64,000 nt of DNA from the NCBI GenBank assembly GCA_034440575.1, contig JAOTOL010001626.1, positions 2,947,501-3,011,500 of the forward strand, read 5' to 3'. Position 1 is the stretch's first letter. Each line of letters begins with the position of its first letter. Shown here piece after piece: positions 10,926 to 22,065 of the stretch. A model generated the notes under the pieces. That model was not told where the DNA came from, made no database searches, and saw only the letters and a list, made by a program, of their open reading frames with translations. Source of the stretch: Imbricaverruca yamaguchii (lineage: Eukaryota; Arthropoda; Thecostraca; Neoverrucidae). Made by a program: the position numbers and the translations under genes.

Positions 10926-11097
10926 TAGACTGATGTTTGCTTGCGCCTGCTCTTTCTGTTTCACCGTTTCACTGATATCTGGCCGTATTCTGAATGTTCG
11001 TGCACTACTGTTGGCACCAATTATTGCTGTCAATCTAACATTGTTATGGGCGCTGTATGACCGAAGCACTTAAACCTAAATAATAACTAACTAAAGT
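10926..11097 (+). mobile_element. Probable retroposon fragment inserted in the 21/20-bp satellite
   Basis: About 170 bp of unrelated sequence interrupts the satellite. It ends in AACCTAAATAATAACTAACT plus AAA, which looks like the A-rich tail of a LINE 3' end or SINE. The satellite word TGTCGGT flanks both sides, but that word is in every unit and so cannot prove a target-site duplication. A short stretch (ACATTGTTATGGGCGCTGT) recurs in altered form at about 11202-11222, so part of the insert was later copied into the array. Family unknown. Confidence 0.55.
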
Positions 11098-11720
11098 TTG
11101 TCGGTGTGCGCTACAGTCTGTCTGCTGCTTCACGTCTGTCGGTGTGCCGCTGTATTCTGTGTTCGTGCCGCTACAGTCTGTTAGCCGCTGCAGTCTGTGG
11201 TGTACATTGTTGTGGGCGCTGTTGCACAGTCTGTCGGTGTGCCGCTACAGTCTGTCGGTGTGCCACGCGGCTGTCTTACTTGTTGCTACAGTCTGTCATT
11301 GTGCCGCTACAGTCTGTGGTGTGCCGCTACAGTCTTTGGTGTGCCGCCGCAGTATGTGGTGTGCCGCTGCAGTCTGTGGTGTGCCGCTGCAGTCTGTGGT
11401 GTGCCGCTGCAGTCTGTGGTGTGCCGCTGCAGTCTGTGGTGTGCCGCTGCAGTCTGTGGTGTGCCGCTGCAGTCTGTGGTGTGCCGCTGCAGTCTGTGGT
11501 GTGCCGCTGCAGTCTGTGGTGTGCCGCTGCAGTCTGTGGTGTGCCGCTGCAGTCTGTGGTGTGCCGCTGCAGTCTGTGGTGTGCCGCTGCAGTCTGTGGT
11601 GTGCCGCTGCAGTCTGTGGTGTGCCGCTGCAGTCTGTGGTGTGCCGCTGCAGTCTGTGGTGTGCCGCTGCAGTCTGTGGTGTGCCGCGCGGCCGTCTGAC
11701 GTGTCGGTACAGTTCGTCGG
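11098..11720. repeat. 20-bp satellite, homogenised
   Basis: After a mixed stretch (11098-11310) the array becomes about 17 nearly perfect copies of GTGTGCCGCTGCAGTCTGTG (11340-11685). It differs from the 21-bp block by loss of one base and a C-to-G change at the unit end. The uniformity points to recent expansion. Frames open on both strands here are artefacts. Confidence 0.97.
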
Positions 11721-12189
11721 CGTGACACGATGCTGATGCACGCGAAAACCCCACATCGGTTTAACAGCGATTTACATGTTTGTTTTACTACCTCGGTCAG
11801 GCGGCTCATGTAGCTGGACAGCGCCCGACCTTTGTGGTGAAGACGTGCTGTGCCTGTCATCGCTTTCAGCGCTTTCATTGTTGAATAGGGAAGCAATTCA
11901 TGTTAGGAGTACGACGTTTCGCTCATCTCGTTCCTAAGTCCCATCCACACGCAATGCGATGAACACGCCACGGAGAGCGAATACTGGTAAGGTCATCAGG
12001 CAACGTCCAGTTATTTTGCCAGAGGCCGTAATCAACCTTCACACGTGCGCAATCGAGACAGTTGCACGCTCGTCAGCCTCATCAGGTGTTGTTTTGCTTT
12101 GCTATCGTTGCAACCTAGTTAACTTCTTACGGTCTTGAAAATTGCTTGGCAAAATATGAGCCACCGAGTGATGACCGGAAAAGTGGCGG
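11721..12189. other. Unique sequence, no gene recognised
   Basis: Ordinary composition, short open frames only, no recognisable motif. Confidence 0.4.
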
Positions 12190-12490
12190 CGCGTTCTCCG
12201 CACTCCTGCGTTTGCGTGCGTGTGGTGGGCTTGGGAATGTGCTTGGAACTTGCGTGTGGTTCGGCTTGTGCGCGTGAATGTGTGTGCTGATGCACGTGTG
12301 CTTGCGCTGTAATATACATGTGTGTAATCAGGTGCGTGTGCGTATGCTCATGTTTGTCCGCGTGTTTGCACCTGGGTGGTTGTGTGTGCGCGTGTGTATG
12401 ATCGTGTACGCATACATACACTCGTGTACATGTGTGTGTGTGCGTGTGCATGCGTATGTGCGCGTATGTACGCGTGTGTAAGCATGTATG
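12190..12490. repeat. Degenerate GT-rich (purine-pyrimidine alternating) tract
   Basis: Long stretch of GTGTGCGTGTG-type sequence interspersed with TATG and CATG. It has the alternating purine-pyrimidine pattern that can adopt Z-DNA. It looks like an old, decayed (GT)n microsatellite. Confidence 0.75.
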
Positions 12491-13060
12491 CGTCTGTGGA
12501 AGGCCAATTTCCCAATCTGCCCTCCTTGAATTTAGTCGTTCTCCTTGTGCTCAAAACTTGGATATAAACCAACGAAAGTAAAATTCGAATATTTAATGGA
12601 TATTCAGACTATCTCTGCGTTGCAAATACAACTTCAAGTAGGCTTCCATCCCAATATTAGTCATGCGTAAGAAATGGCATACGCCTGACAACGTCTGACA
12701 TGGAACTGCCATCAGGTTTCGTGTAGGAAGACATCCCGTTAAAAATGCTGATCATATCTACTATTTAATTGCCTTCTGAGGTCAACTAAATGCTAGCTTT
12801 GATAAAGCTATCGAGGCATCTGACGGACGAGCAAAATGACAGCTTGAACAAAAGTTGTCTTCATTCGTGATGACAGTGCCTCTATCTGGATCTTAATATT
12901 GAACCGGAGTACCGGCTTATTGCAAGGAAAAATCGTATTTGATGCAAACGTTCGTGCCCAGACAGAAGACGTCATGACCAAATCTTTCAATATTCACAAC
13001 AGGCGTTGCGCGAGCGCGAGGGTGACAGCACCACTTAGAGCTGTCAGCGTTTTTCAGAGT
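12491..13060. other. Unique sequence, no gene recognised
   Basis: Moderately AT-rich sequence before the next minisatellite. Nothing recognised. Confidence 0.4.
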
Positions 13061-13680
13061 ACCATTGGGGCAGAGTTGGGCCTTGGACAGTGCCACTCTG
13101 GTGTACCAGAGCTGAGCATTGAACAACACCACTCTGGTACCAGAGCCGAGCCTTGGACAGCGCCCCACTGGTGTACCAGAGCTGAGCCTTGTACAGCGCC
13201 TCTCTGGTACCTGAACCGAGCCTTGTACAGCGCCTCTGGTACCGGACCCGAGCTTTGGACAGCGCCCCACTGGTGTACCAGAGCCGAGCCTTGGACAGCA
13301 CCTCTCTGGTACCAGAGCCGAGCCTTGGACAGCGCCTCTGGTACCGGAGCCGAGCCTTGTACAGCGCCTCTCTGGTACCTGAACCGAGCCTTGTACAGCG
13401 CCTCTAGTACCGGACCAGAGCTTTGGACAGCGCCCCACTGGTGTACCAGAGCCGAGCCTTGGACAGCGCCCTATTGGTGTACCAGAGCCGAGCTTTAGAC
13501 AGCACCCCACTGGTGCACCAGAGTTGAGCCTTGGACAGCGCCTCTCTGGTACCAGAGTCTAGCCTTGTACAGCGCCTCTCTGGTACCTGAACCGAGCCTT
13601 GTACAGCGCCTCTAGTACCGGACCCGAGTTTTGGACAGCGCCCCACTGGTGTACCAGAGCCGAACCTTGGGCAGCACCGC
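13061..13680. repeat. 32-36-bp minisatellite
   Basis: About 18 copies of a variable unit with key words TTGGACAGCGCC, CCACTGGTGTACCAGAGC or CTCTGGTACC, and CGAGCC. Long (36-bp) and short (about 32-34-bp) versions are interleaved. Confidence 0.94.
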
Positions 13681-16093
13681 ACGGGCACACCAGCAGCCCC
13701 ACTGGCGGATCATCGTGCGGGAATGTAGCGGGCGACTATTAGGAGGGCGTGGCCGCCTGCCGCCACCTGGTGATGGGGGCGTGGCGCGGCAGCGCCGCCC
13801 GGCGCGGCCGCCCCGCTCTGGGGTCGGAAGCGTCACGCATCCGGTCGGGCCGTCACTTCCGCTCGATTCAGCCGCGCCACAACAGACCAGGCGCCGCCGG
13901 CTGGGTGGAGCCGGGCACACACCGCCGTGATGGTGCTCTCGTCCACGTGCCAAGTTCCGGCCAATTTAGATGGTCTCTAGGTGGGGTGGTGCGGATGTGT
14001 GGCGAACGGGTGTTGTAAAGCTGCACAAGACAGAGACGTGGAATACTTCTAGCTATGTGTCTTCACCGATGAATCATTCTCTGTATGCATTATTTCAAGA
14101 CACTAACCACTAAGCAATGACAAACAAAAACAAACATTTTGCTGCAAATCTAGGAATCTTAAATATGCTTCCCATGACGTCAAAATCACATCAGTTGGAA
14201 ATAGGTCAAGATAAAGTTGATCACTCGAATCTGGCCAGGAACCAAGTTATTATGCTATTGATGGCATTTAAGTTATGATATGCTCATAGTCACATACATT
14301 ACAACAGTTGTGTGAGGTCAGGACTTTGCGACACAGTTGGAATAGATACCCGCTAAACCAGGTCAAGTCGGGTCAGTTTCCCAACATTGCCAGTATAGTT
14401 ATGCTGAATAGTATTGACGGATAGCGGCAGCGACTCATGGCATATTCGGCCCTCCACTACAGCGTTTCACTTCCTCCCACCTATCCTCTTGCCATTAGCT
14501 ACCTTAGTTTCCGATATTGTTCCGAGATCTTGGGGAATATTCTAAATATATGATAAGGTAGCAAATAGTGTTTCCTTATTTTCGATGACATTAACTCCCA
14601 TAGTATGCAGCTACTTTTGTTCTGACACTAAAGCATGGTTCGGTGAAGGTGAAACCAGTTTTCACTGTAATGCTGCTCTGCAATATGTGCATTTCTTCCC
14701 TCCTATGTTTCTCCACAATATGTTGCAAAGAAAACAAAAAGGAAGAAAACTAGTGGCTGGAATATGGAGATATGGAGATGGACAAGTACGAAACCAAGGC
14801 ACCGCATTTAGAGAAATTGGTCTTACATGGCTTAGGCTAACTAAGCGAAGTTAACTTAGCGAAGTTAACTGTGATTCTTAACACGCTAATTCTTAATATG
14901 CGCCCTGGAGGCTGAGAGGCGAAATCCACCCACCCCTCCGGTTTTCCGTACATACTCCAGATTTTACCGAGCGATATGCGCCATTGTTTGCGTACCTGCT
15001 TAGAAATGACCGGCGCGTTGTTTAAAGCAAGACAAACGTAAGTCGGCCAAACATTTTTTTATCGAGTTAGGGGTCGTCAAAGTTAAAAAATGTCTAAGAT
15101 CCAGACCACAAAAATCGGCCATGATGCGCTTCCCGTATATTGGCAAAAGGGAAGTATTCTTGGCAACACAAGCGACTTGTTTGATGTATGCTGTTATGCT
15201 TTATAGTGTCAAAATCATGTTAAGTCGCCGAGGTCAAGTCAGGTCAAGTTCATGGCAGGTTAATGGAACCAAACTTGGTCAACTCGAATGTTGTCATAAA
15301 TGCAAAAGACTGTCATGCGATTGATGCCACCTTGCATGCTACTATCTACACATCCTGAAAAATACTGTTTGTCATTGTCGGAGTAGTCAGGCGGGCGGCC
15401 CGGTTCGGTAACTGGAGCAGGTAATGACCTGATAAAGTCCTGTTATACAGGTGCTGAGGTCAAATGCTGGGTCTAATATCTGCATTGCATCATTAGTAAC
15501 GTCAAAAACATCATTGATGTCCATTTTGGAGCATTTAAACACAATCATAACGATCCATAACAATGACAAACCAAGCCACGCAAAACCAGAAAATTTCGAT
15601 ATTTTGGCCTCATTTGACCTCGAAGATATTGACCTAAGGTCATGCAATTTGCACAAAATAGAGTTTACTACCGCACCCATCCACGCTGCGAATTTTGTTG
15701 CTCCAGCTTTGATAGGAGCCGAGATCTTAGGGGGGTGGGGGCAGACTCCGCCCCCTCCAGTGCGCGTAATTTTCAAAGACTACGTGGTATGCATGTTCAT
15801 TATGCAATTCTGCCAATAAAAAATGTCTTCTCGGTTGGGCACATAGGTCTTGAGATATTCGATTTCACCCAAATATTCACCGACACTGGACATTTGTTGA
15901 CTCACATTACGAGAATTTAGCTTACAGCAGTAGCAGTTCGTCTTCAACTAACCGTGCTGCTAATAAGAAGCCTTTGGATCAGAAGAACGGATTTGAGGTA
16001 GGCACGAATCAACGGATTTGATTCCCCATCGAGAATTGGACCGAAACAGCTTCTGCCGGTCGACTGCGATAGTTCTGGAGGGAGCTGGGTACG
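13681..16093. other. Long stretch without a recognised gene
   Basis: 13680-14000 is GC-rich and CpG-rich; from 14000 the DNA becomes AT-rich. 14840-14870 has a small direct repeat (TAGCGAAGTTAACT type). 15715-15760 is G-rich then C-rich (GGGGGGTGGGGGCAG) and could fold on itself. No exon, RNA gene or known transposon seen. Confidence 0.45.
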
Positions 16094-16663
16094 TATGTAT
16101 GGTTCTCCTGGCTATGAAGAAGATTGTTGGCTTTTAGAGAGAGTACAAAAGGGGGTTACAAAAATGGTTAATGGTATAAGCAGCATGGCATATGAGGAAA
16201 GATTGAAGAAATTGAATATGTTGTTCACTTAGATATAGAAGGCTGAGAGGAGATCTCATGGAGGTCTTTAAATTTGTCCATGGTCTGGAGAGGGGATATC
16301 TTGGGGAAATGTTTGAATTTAACGGAAATGATGCAATTAGAGGTCATCAATTCAAAATTAAAGTTAACCACAGCAGAACAAGGTTAAGGCAGACTTCCTT
16401 CACCAACAGGGTAGTAGAACACTGGAACCAGCTGCCAGAAAACATTGTCAGTAGCAGTACATTGAACATCTTTAGAATAGAATAGAACAGCATAGACAAT
16501 CATTATTAGAATAGAGGGCTTGCTTTTCAGGATTACAGGGAGGGCTGATTGCCAGATTTGGTGGGCGACTGGTTGGGTGTACAGAGTGCAACCAAGAAGG
16601 GCCCTTGTGGCTCATAGTTGCACTAACCTTTTATGTCTTTATGTCTTTATGTCTTTATGTATG
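16094..16663 (+). mobile_element. CR1-like LINE, 3' fragment, copy 2
   Basis: Same family as the element at 2946-5033, but only the last part of ORF2 (from the YEEDCWLLERVQKG region) and the 3' tail remain. The coding remnant 16258-16485 reads FVHGLERGYLGEMFEFNGND, then TRLRQTSFTNRVVEHWNQLP. The tail is four TCTTTATG octamers. TATGTATG occurs at 16094-16101 and 16656-16663 and is a possible 8-bp target-site duplication, though it overlaps tail-like sequence. A one-base insertion near 16222 breaks the frame. Confidence 0.88.
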
Positions 16664-17100
16664 TGCATAATTGTCACAAACCTATTATGCGGCTTGCAGC
16701 GATTCTTATCAGACGATTACGATTGCATGCAAGCATCTGCCTTGACTGACAGCAATGTCGTTCATTTTGTTACCAGCAGGGAACTACAACCACTCCGCGC
16801 AACGTAACAGCGCTCGCTGTCGCAACTCGACCGTCCCCCTGCAGCGGACCCGGCGCGTGCACCCACCTTGTGCTGGCAGCGACAGGTGTGCGAGCGTCGT
16901 GGCCAGCCACCAGACGGCCGCCGCCACGCGGGCCGGCATCTCCGTCCGGGCCGAGACGCGACTGGTCTGCCCGCCTCACTCCTCACATCACGGACGGTGG
17001 GCGGCACGGCGACGCGCAGATCGGGCCGTCGCACTCGACGGGGGTGCTCGGGCGCCGTTCAGGACCGACTGGTGGGTACACTGGTCACGGCCCGGCCCGG
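16664..17100. other. GC-rich unique region
   Basis: Becomes strongly GC- and CpG-rich from about 16800. Open frames on both strands reflect base composition. No recognised domain. Confidence 0.4.
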
Positions 17101-17152
17101 CCCGTCACGTCACTTCACGTCACGTCACGTCACGTCACGTCACGTCACGTCG
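17101..17152. repeat. CACGT pentamer microsatellite
   Basis: Ten copies of CACGT or a close variant (GTCACTTCACGTCACGTCAC). Each junction makes an ACGTCAC word, a half-site of CREB/ATF-type binding sequences. Whether it is bound is unknown. Confidence 0.9.
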
Positions 17153-19770
17153 CTGGCAGCTGCGGCAGGCCAGCAGCGACGGCGGCTGGTGCTAGTCGTT
17201 GGTCGACGGTCGAGCTCACGCTTACTGTCACTGCACAACCCCGGCCGTGTCAGTGGCGCTCGTCGGGCGCCGCCAGCGCCTCCAGTGGGCGCGGGCAGAA
17301 ACACTCGGTACGGACAGCATGCGCAGGACGATCAGAGGAATTAAGCGGGTCCCAAAGTCACGGAATAAAAATGTTTTAGATGGTGCCAGAAGGGTTGGAT
17401 GGATTATTTGCATGTATTGGCCATAGGCGTAATTTCCTCTTTGAATACATATTGTGTCGAAATATACAATGGCTTTTGTCCGAGGTGGTTTATGCGCAAT
17501 ATGACATGATTTAAACTTGTTTGCTTACATTGCCTACGGCAAAATTGTTTGCCTACATTGCGAAAAAAATGAGGGCATACCCTATCTTCCAATGTGCTCA
17601 GTCTGTGACATTTTTTTCCCACCTACATTCTGCAGTTATTTGGTTGAAAAGGAAGGAATGTTCTAAACTTCGTTTTCACGAGAAACGTTTTCTAAGAAAC
17701 GCATTAAATCCACTCATAATTACACTAAGACTAAATTTTACAAGCATGAATAATATGACGAGTTGGAGCTGGCACTGATATAGTAGTAGATACGTCTCTC
17801 TCTTATATATCTCCCTCTCTCTCTCTCTCTCTCTCTCTGTGTCTTCCTCCTTCTCTTTCCCGCCTTTCCTCCAACTGCGGAAGGAGTGCATCTGTTCTGA
17901 AGTATGACATACGAGTAATATACGGTCTCTTGATCCTTCATTGTATCTGAGATTCATCCTAACCCGTGCATGTGATCACACTTTTGACATGGGAGGTGAT
18001 CAGATACACTTTTTGAAACTTCATGAGTAATAGCTGGAAATATACCGTACGTCTCTGCTGCTAGCCAGAGGTTAGTTGTCACGCGTGTCCTCTACTGGGC
18101 TCCTATTGGTCTGGGTTCACTCACAGCGCCGGTGGGCCCAAGTATCTGATTGTGCACACGTTCAATGACCTTATCACAGCGCGTTCTTGTTGTCACTTAA
18201 GTAAAAAATATCATACAAATACATACCATTTTACCTTTCCATGCAGACATTTACATCTACGCACGATATCTAAATGTCTAAGCATTCCAATGCCCAATGT
18301 CCTTGAGGAATGTATCACTGTTTCTGGACTTGGTGTGCTTCGTGGATAATTGTCATCCTGCTTGGGACGTTGACGAAGCCAACCGATGAGTTCAACCAAC
18401 CGCGTTTGCGAGCTACAGATTTCGATGGTATCCGACCCGTGAACAAGTGCACACTTCTAATTTAGGTCATTAGCGGACACAGTACTAACTTTTGGCACTT
18501 AACGCAGAGTTCGATCGCGATGCTTTCTGATTTCCAATATATCAAACCACAGACAAGCACTCTTCAAAGATGCCCTCACCACTCTGTATTGGTTCAGCAT
18601 GGGTGTAATGCCAGAGGTTTTGAGAATTGAGTTTCCGAGCGGTTTTGCCACGAAATTACTCCAAGTTTAGCTCCTGTCCCTGGATTGTTCCTATGGCAAA
18701 TCCATGATATTTTCGTAGGAGCGGAATCAATCCAGCGTTGCTAATTGGTTCGTGTAAGTAAAATCACTTCAGTAGGAACAAAACCAAGTCCATCATGTTT
18801 TAAAGCACACAATCGATCTGATGTTCAAAGTTAACCTGATGTTTACAGAAGCCTGCAAAAGCCATCAGTTACCACAAGCGATGGTGCATAATCTGTTCCT
18901 ACATACATCCTCAACAGATCGCTGAAGTAATTGGCTGGGCATCAACTCCTGTCCTGCTATAAGAGTAGCACACCATCATTGCCTGGAAAGGTAGTCCGCG
19001 GAATAGTGGTAAGTAAGTGAGGTCAAGACCGCCGCTGAACGGTTTGAAGTGGTACTGTGGAGTGGCCTTTCCAGTTTTTTCCTCCACTGGATTAGCATCA
19101 GACCAGCATGCCTTGTAGACACCCTTCAGCCACAGCCTTGAGGCGGGAGCTGACGCTAAGAGCAGTACTGAGCGTGGGGCTCAGTTGTCGAGTTGTGGTT
19201 AGACATGTGTAGCACGAATTGGCCTGTCTACTACCCATGTCATCCGTCAAGTGTAATCTGGCCTTTGTGGCAGCCGAGCGGGTTCTCGTGCAGTCTGGAC
19301 TGGTCTTCCATTTCTTAATGGAAAATGCTTCTGTGAATTACAATCGGACAAAGCGTATAATCTCACTAGGTCCTTTGCGTTAGGCTCAATCAGCTGCTTC
19401 ACGAAGAAGCTACTATTTCGTTCCCGGACGTTAAGTGCCAGCTCGTATGCCATTCGGGAAAAAGTCTCCGGCCCCTCCTCACCCCAGCACACACAAATTT
19501 GACTCTGTACTTGAAACGTGTGGAACTTGTTGCACAAAGGAGTTCTTCGTGAACAGCTGAAATAAATATGATAACACGTGTCAAACATCATTGTTTGGTG
19601 GCGCAAGGAATATCTTTCTCAGTATGGTTTGGTCTCAGTATGGTTTATATTTCACCTTGCCAAGCACCTGGATAACTTGGGTAGCCCATGGGTCGTTGGA
19701 ATTGAACCCATCAGCCTACAGTGAAGGCCTTGAATTACGAATAGTCGTAATGTTGATGTGCTGAGTCCAC
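17153..19770. other. Long stretch without a recognised gene
   Basis: 17153-17340 is GC-rich, the rest AT-rich to mixed. A short (CT)n tract lies at 17809-17840. Open frames are short and match no family I recognise. Confidence 0.45.
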
Positions 19771-21778
19771 CATAAAGACATAAAGACATAAAAGATTAGT
19801 GCAACTCTGAGCCACAAGGGCCCTTCTTGGTTGCACTCTGTACACTGAACCAGTTGCCCACCAAATCTGCCAATCAGCCCTCCCTGTAATACTGAAAAGC
19901 AAGCCCTCTATTCTTATAATGATTGTCTATGCTGTTTTTAAAGATGTTCAATGTGCTGCTACTGACGATGTTTTCTGGCAGCTGGTTCCAGTGTTCCACT
20001 ACCCTGTTGGTGAAGAAAGTTTGCCTTAACCTTGTTCTGTTGTGGTTAATTTTAATTTTGAATTTATGACCTCTAATTGCATCATTTCTGTTAAATTCAA
20101 ACATTTCCCCAAGGTATCCCCTCTCCAGACCATTGACAAATTTAAAGACCTCGATGAGATCTCCTCTCAGCCTTCTATATCTAAGTGAAAACATATTCAA
20201 TTTCTTCAATCTTTCCTCATATGCCAGGTTGCTTATGACATTAACCATTTTTGTAGCCCTCTTTTGTACTCTCTCTCTAAAAGCCAACAATCTTTTTCAT
20301 AGCTAGGAGACCAAGCTTGGATGCAGTATTCCAAATGTGGCCTGACGTATACACAGTAAAGCTTCCTGATCACTTCCTCACTTCTGTATGATACATTCCT
20401 GTTTATTGCCCCGAGCATTCTCAGTGCCTTCTTCCTGGCTTCCTTGGTCTGTTCTGATGCCCCCAATTTTGTGTTTAGAATAACACCTAAATCCTTCTCC
20501 TGTTGCGTCACTGATAGCACTTGGCCACCCATCAAGTATGGAGCCTTCATATGCTGCTTACCTACATGCATGATTTTGCACTTATCAAAGTTAAATTTCA
20601 TTTGCCATCCTTCGGACCACTTCACAAGTTCGTCTAAGTCTTTTTGCAGCGAGCTATGCTCATCCTGACCTGTTATTGCCCTAAAGACCTTCAAATCATC
20701 TGCAAATTTCAAAACTTTACTGCTTAGGCCACTTTCAATGTTATTTACAAATATAATGAACAGTAATGTCCATAGTACTGACCCCTGGGGGACTCCACTA
20801 AGAACATTTTGCCATGATGACTTTGTACCATTTAGCATCACTCTTTGCTGTCTATCTGAAAGCCACAACTCTATCCATTTTAAGATGCTACCTGCAATAC
20901 CATGGGACTGAAGCTGTATCATTAACCGTTTATGGGGTACCTTGTCAAAGGCCTTACTAAAGTCAAGATATGCTACATCAACCTGATTTCCCTGATCAAA
21001 TTGTTCTGTGGCGAAGTTAAAAAAGTCCAAGAGATTTGTGAGACACGATCGTCCTTTTCTAAACCCATGTTGAGTATCTTGAATCAATCTGTTACCTTCA
21101 AGATAACTAACTATTCTATCCTTGATAATTGATTCGAGTACCTTGCAGACTAGGGATGTGAGACCTACTGGCCTATAGTTTTCAACTTTCCCCCTTTCTC
21201 TCTTCTTGAAAATAGGACCTACATTTGCCCTTTTCCAATCGGTTGGAATTTCATTTTGTAAAACTTATCTACAAAATATTATACTAAGTGGAAATGCCAG
21301 TTCCTTTTCAGTTTCCCGCAACACCCTAGCATAAATATCATCAGGTCCTGCTGCCTTATTTGGCTTTATTTTCCTGATATGATTGTAAACAACATCACTA
21401 CCAATGAAATCAACATCATTTGTCAGATCCCATGTAACTGAACTATGGTGTACGGTCGGCAGATTGGTCATATCTTCCAATGTAAACACTGATTTGAACT
21501 GCTTGCTCAGCTCCTCAACCATCTCACTATCCTCACCCAATGTAGTCCCGTTTACTTCCAGTGAACCAATTGTGCTAGAAACTTTACTCAGCTTGTAGAA
21601 ACTAAAGAACTTTTTACTGTCCCCATTACAGTTTCTAGCTAAATCCAGTTCCTTTGCTCGCTTTGCTGCTCTGGTTTTTTGCTTCACAGTGTTTCTAGCT
21701 TTTCGATACGCCTTTAGATTAATGACATTTGAGGCTTCTTTAAAAACTCTAAATGCAGTTTTCTTAGCCCTAATTGCT
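19771..21778 (-). mobile_element. CR1-like LINE, 5'-truncated, copy 3 (best preserved)
   Basis: Minus-strand copy of the same LINE family. It starts (at high coordinates) within ORF2 at AIRAKKTAFRV and ends with the C-terminal EHWNQLPENIVSSSTLNIFK region and three CATAAAGA octamers (reverse of TCTTTATG) at 19771-19794. The reverse-transcriptase domain is almost uninterrupted: YLDFSKAFDKVPHKRL, SGVPQGSVL and FADD are all present. Only one in-frame stop (near 21265) and one frameshift (near 20260) were found. The glycine after PQGSVL is replaced by tryptophan, a likely damaging change. No convincing target-site duplication was found. Confidence 0.93.
19874..21687 (-). pseudogene. LINE ORF2 remnant with reverse-transcriptase domain
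   Basis: Three coding pieces of copy 3: 21265-21687 (linker and RT start, with KIKPNKAAGPDDIYARVL), 20233-21087 plus the open stretch above it (RT palm to thumb), and 19874-20290 (C-terminal domain, with RGDLIEVFKFVNGLERGYLG). The protein would copy the element's own RNA at the insertion site. The endonuclease and ORF1 are absent, so it is not autonomous. Confidence 0.9.
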
Positions 21779-22065
21779 AAGACTCAATACCAATAATGCA
21801 ATCATTTGTTGCAGCCATTACCATTATACAATCATGGCATTGCTCTAAATATCCATTCTGCCAGGCAATAGCCATGAATCTCTTTTGAGTCATCACAAAG
21901 CAAAAACATTCCAAGAAAATTTGAGAGATACATTGATATTGCCAGATAGGGCTAAAGCTGTCAAATAAAAATATTGGCAACAAATTTCGCAAGTAGACCT
22001 TACTATTAGGCAAATGATTCTGCCCACTTCCGAACATTAACGCTTCTAGTTTGTCAGTTCAAACT
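21779..22065. other. Unique sequence between LINE and satellite
   Basis: Short AT-rich stretch. Nothing recognised. Confidence 0.4.

Noticed and set aside
19741..21800. A target-site duplication for LINE copy 3
   Set aside because: Candidate words on the two sides (GCTGAGTC and GCTAAGAC) are not identical, so I do not claim one.
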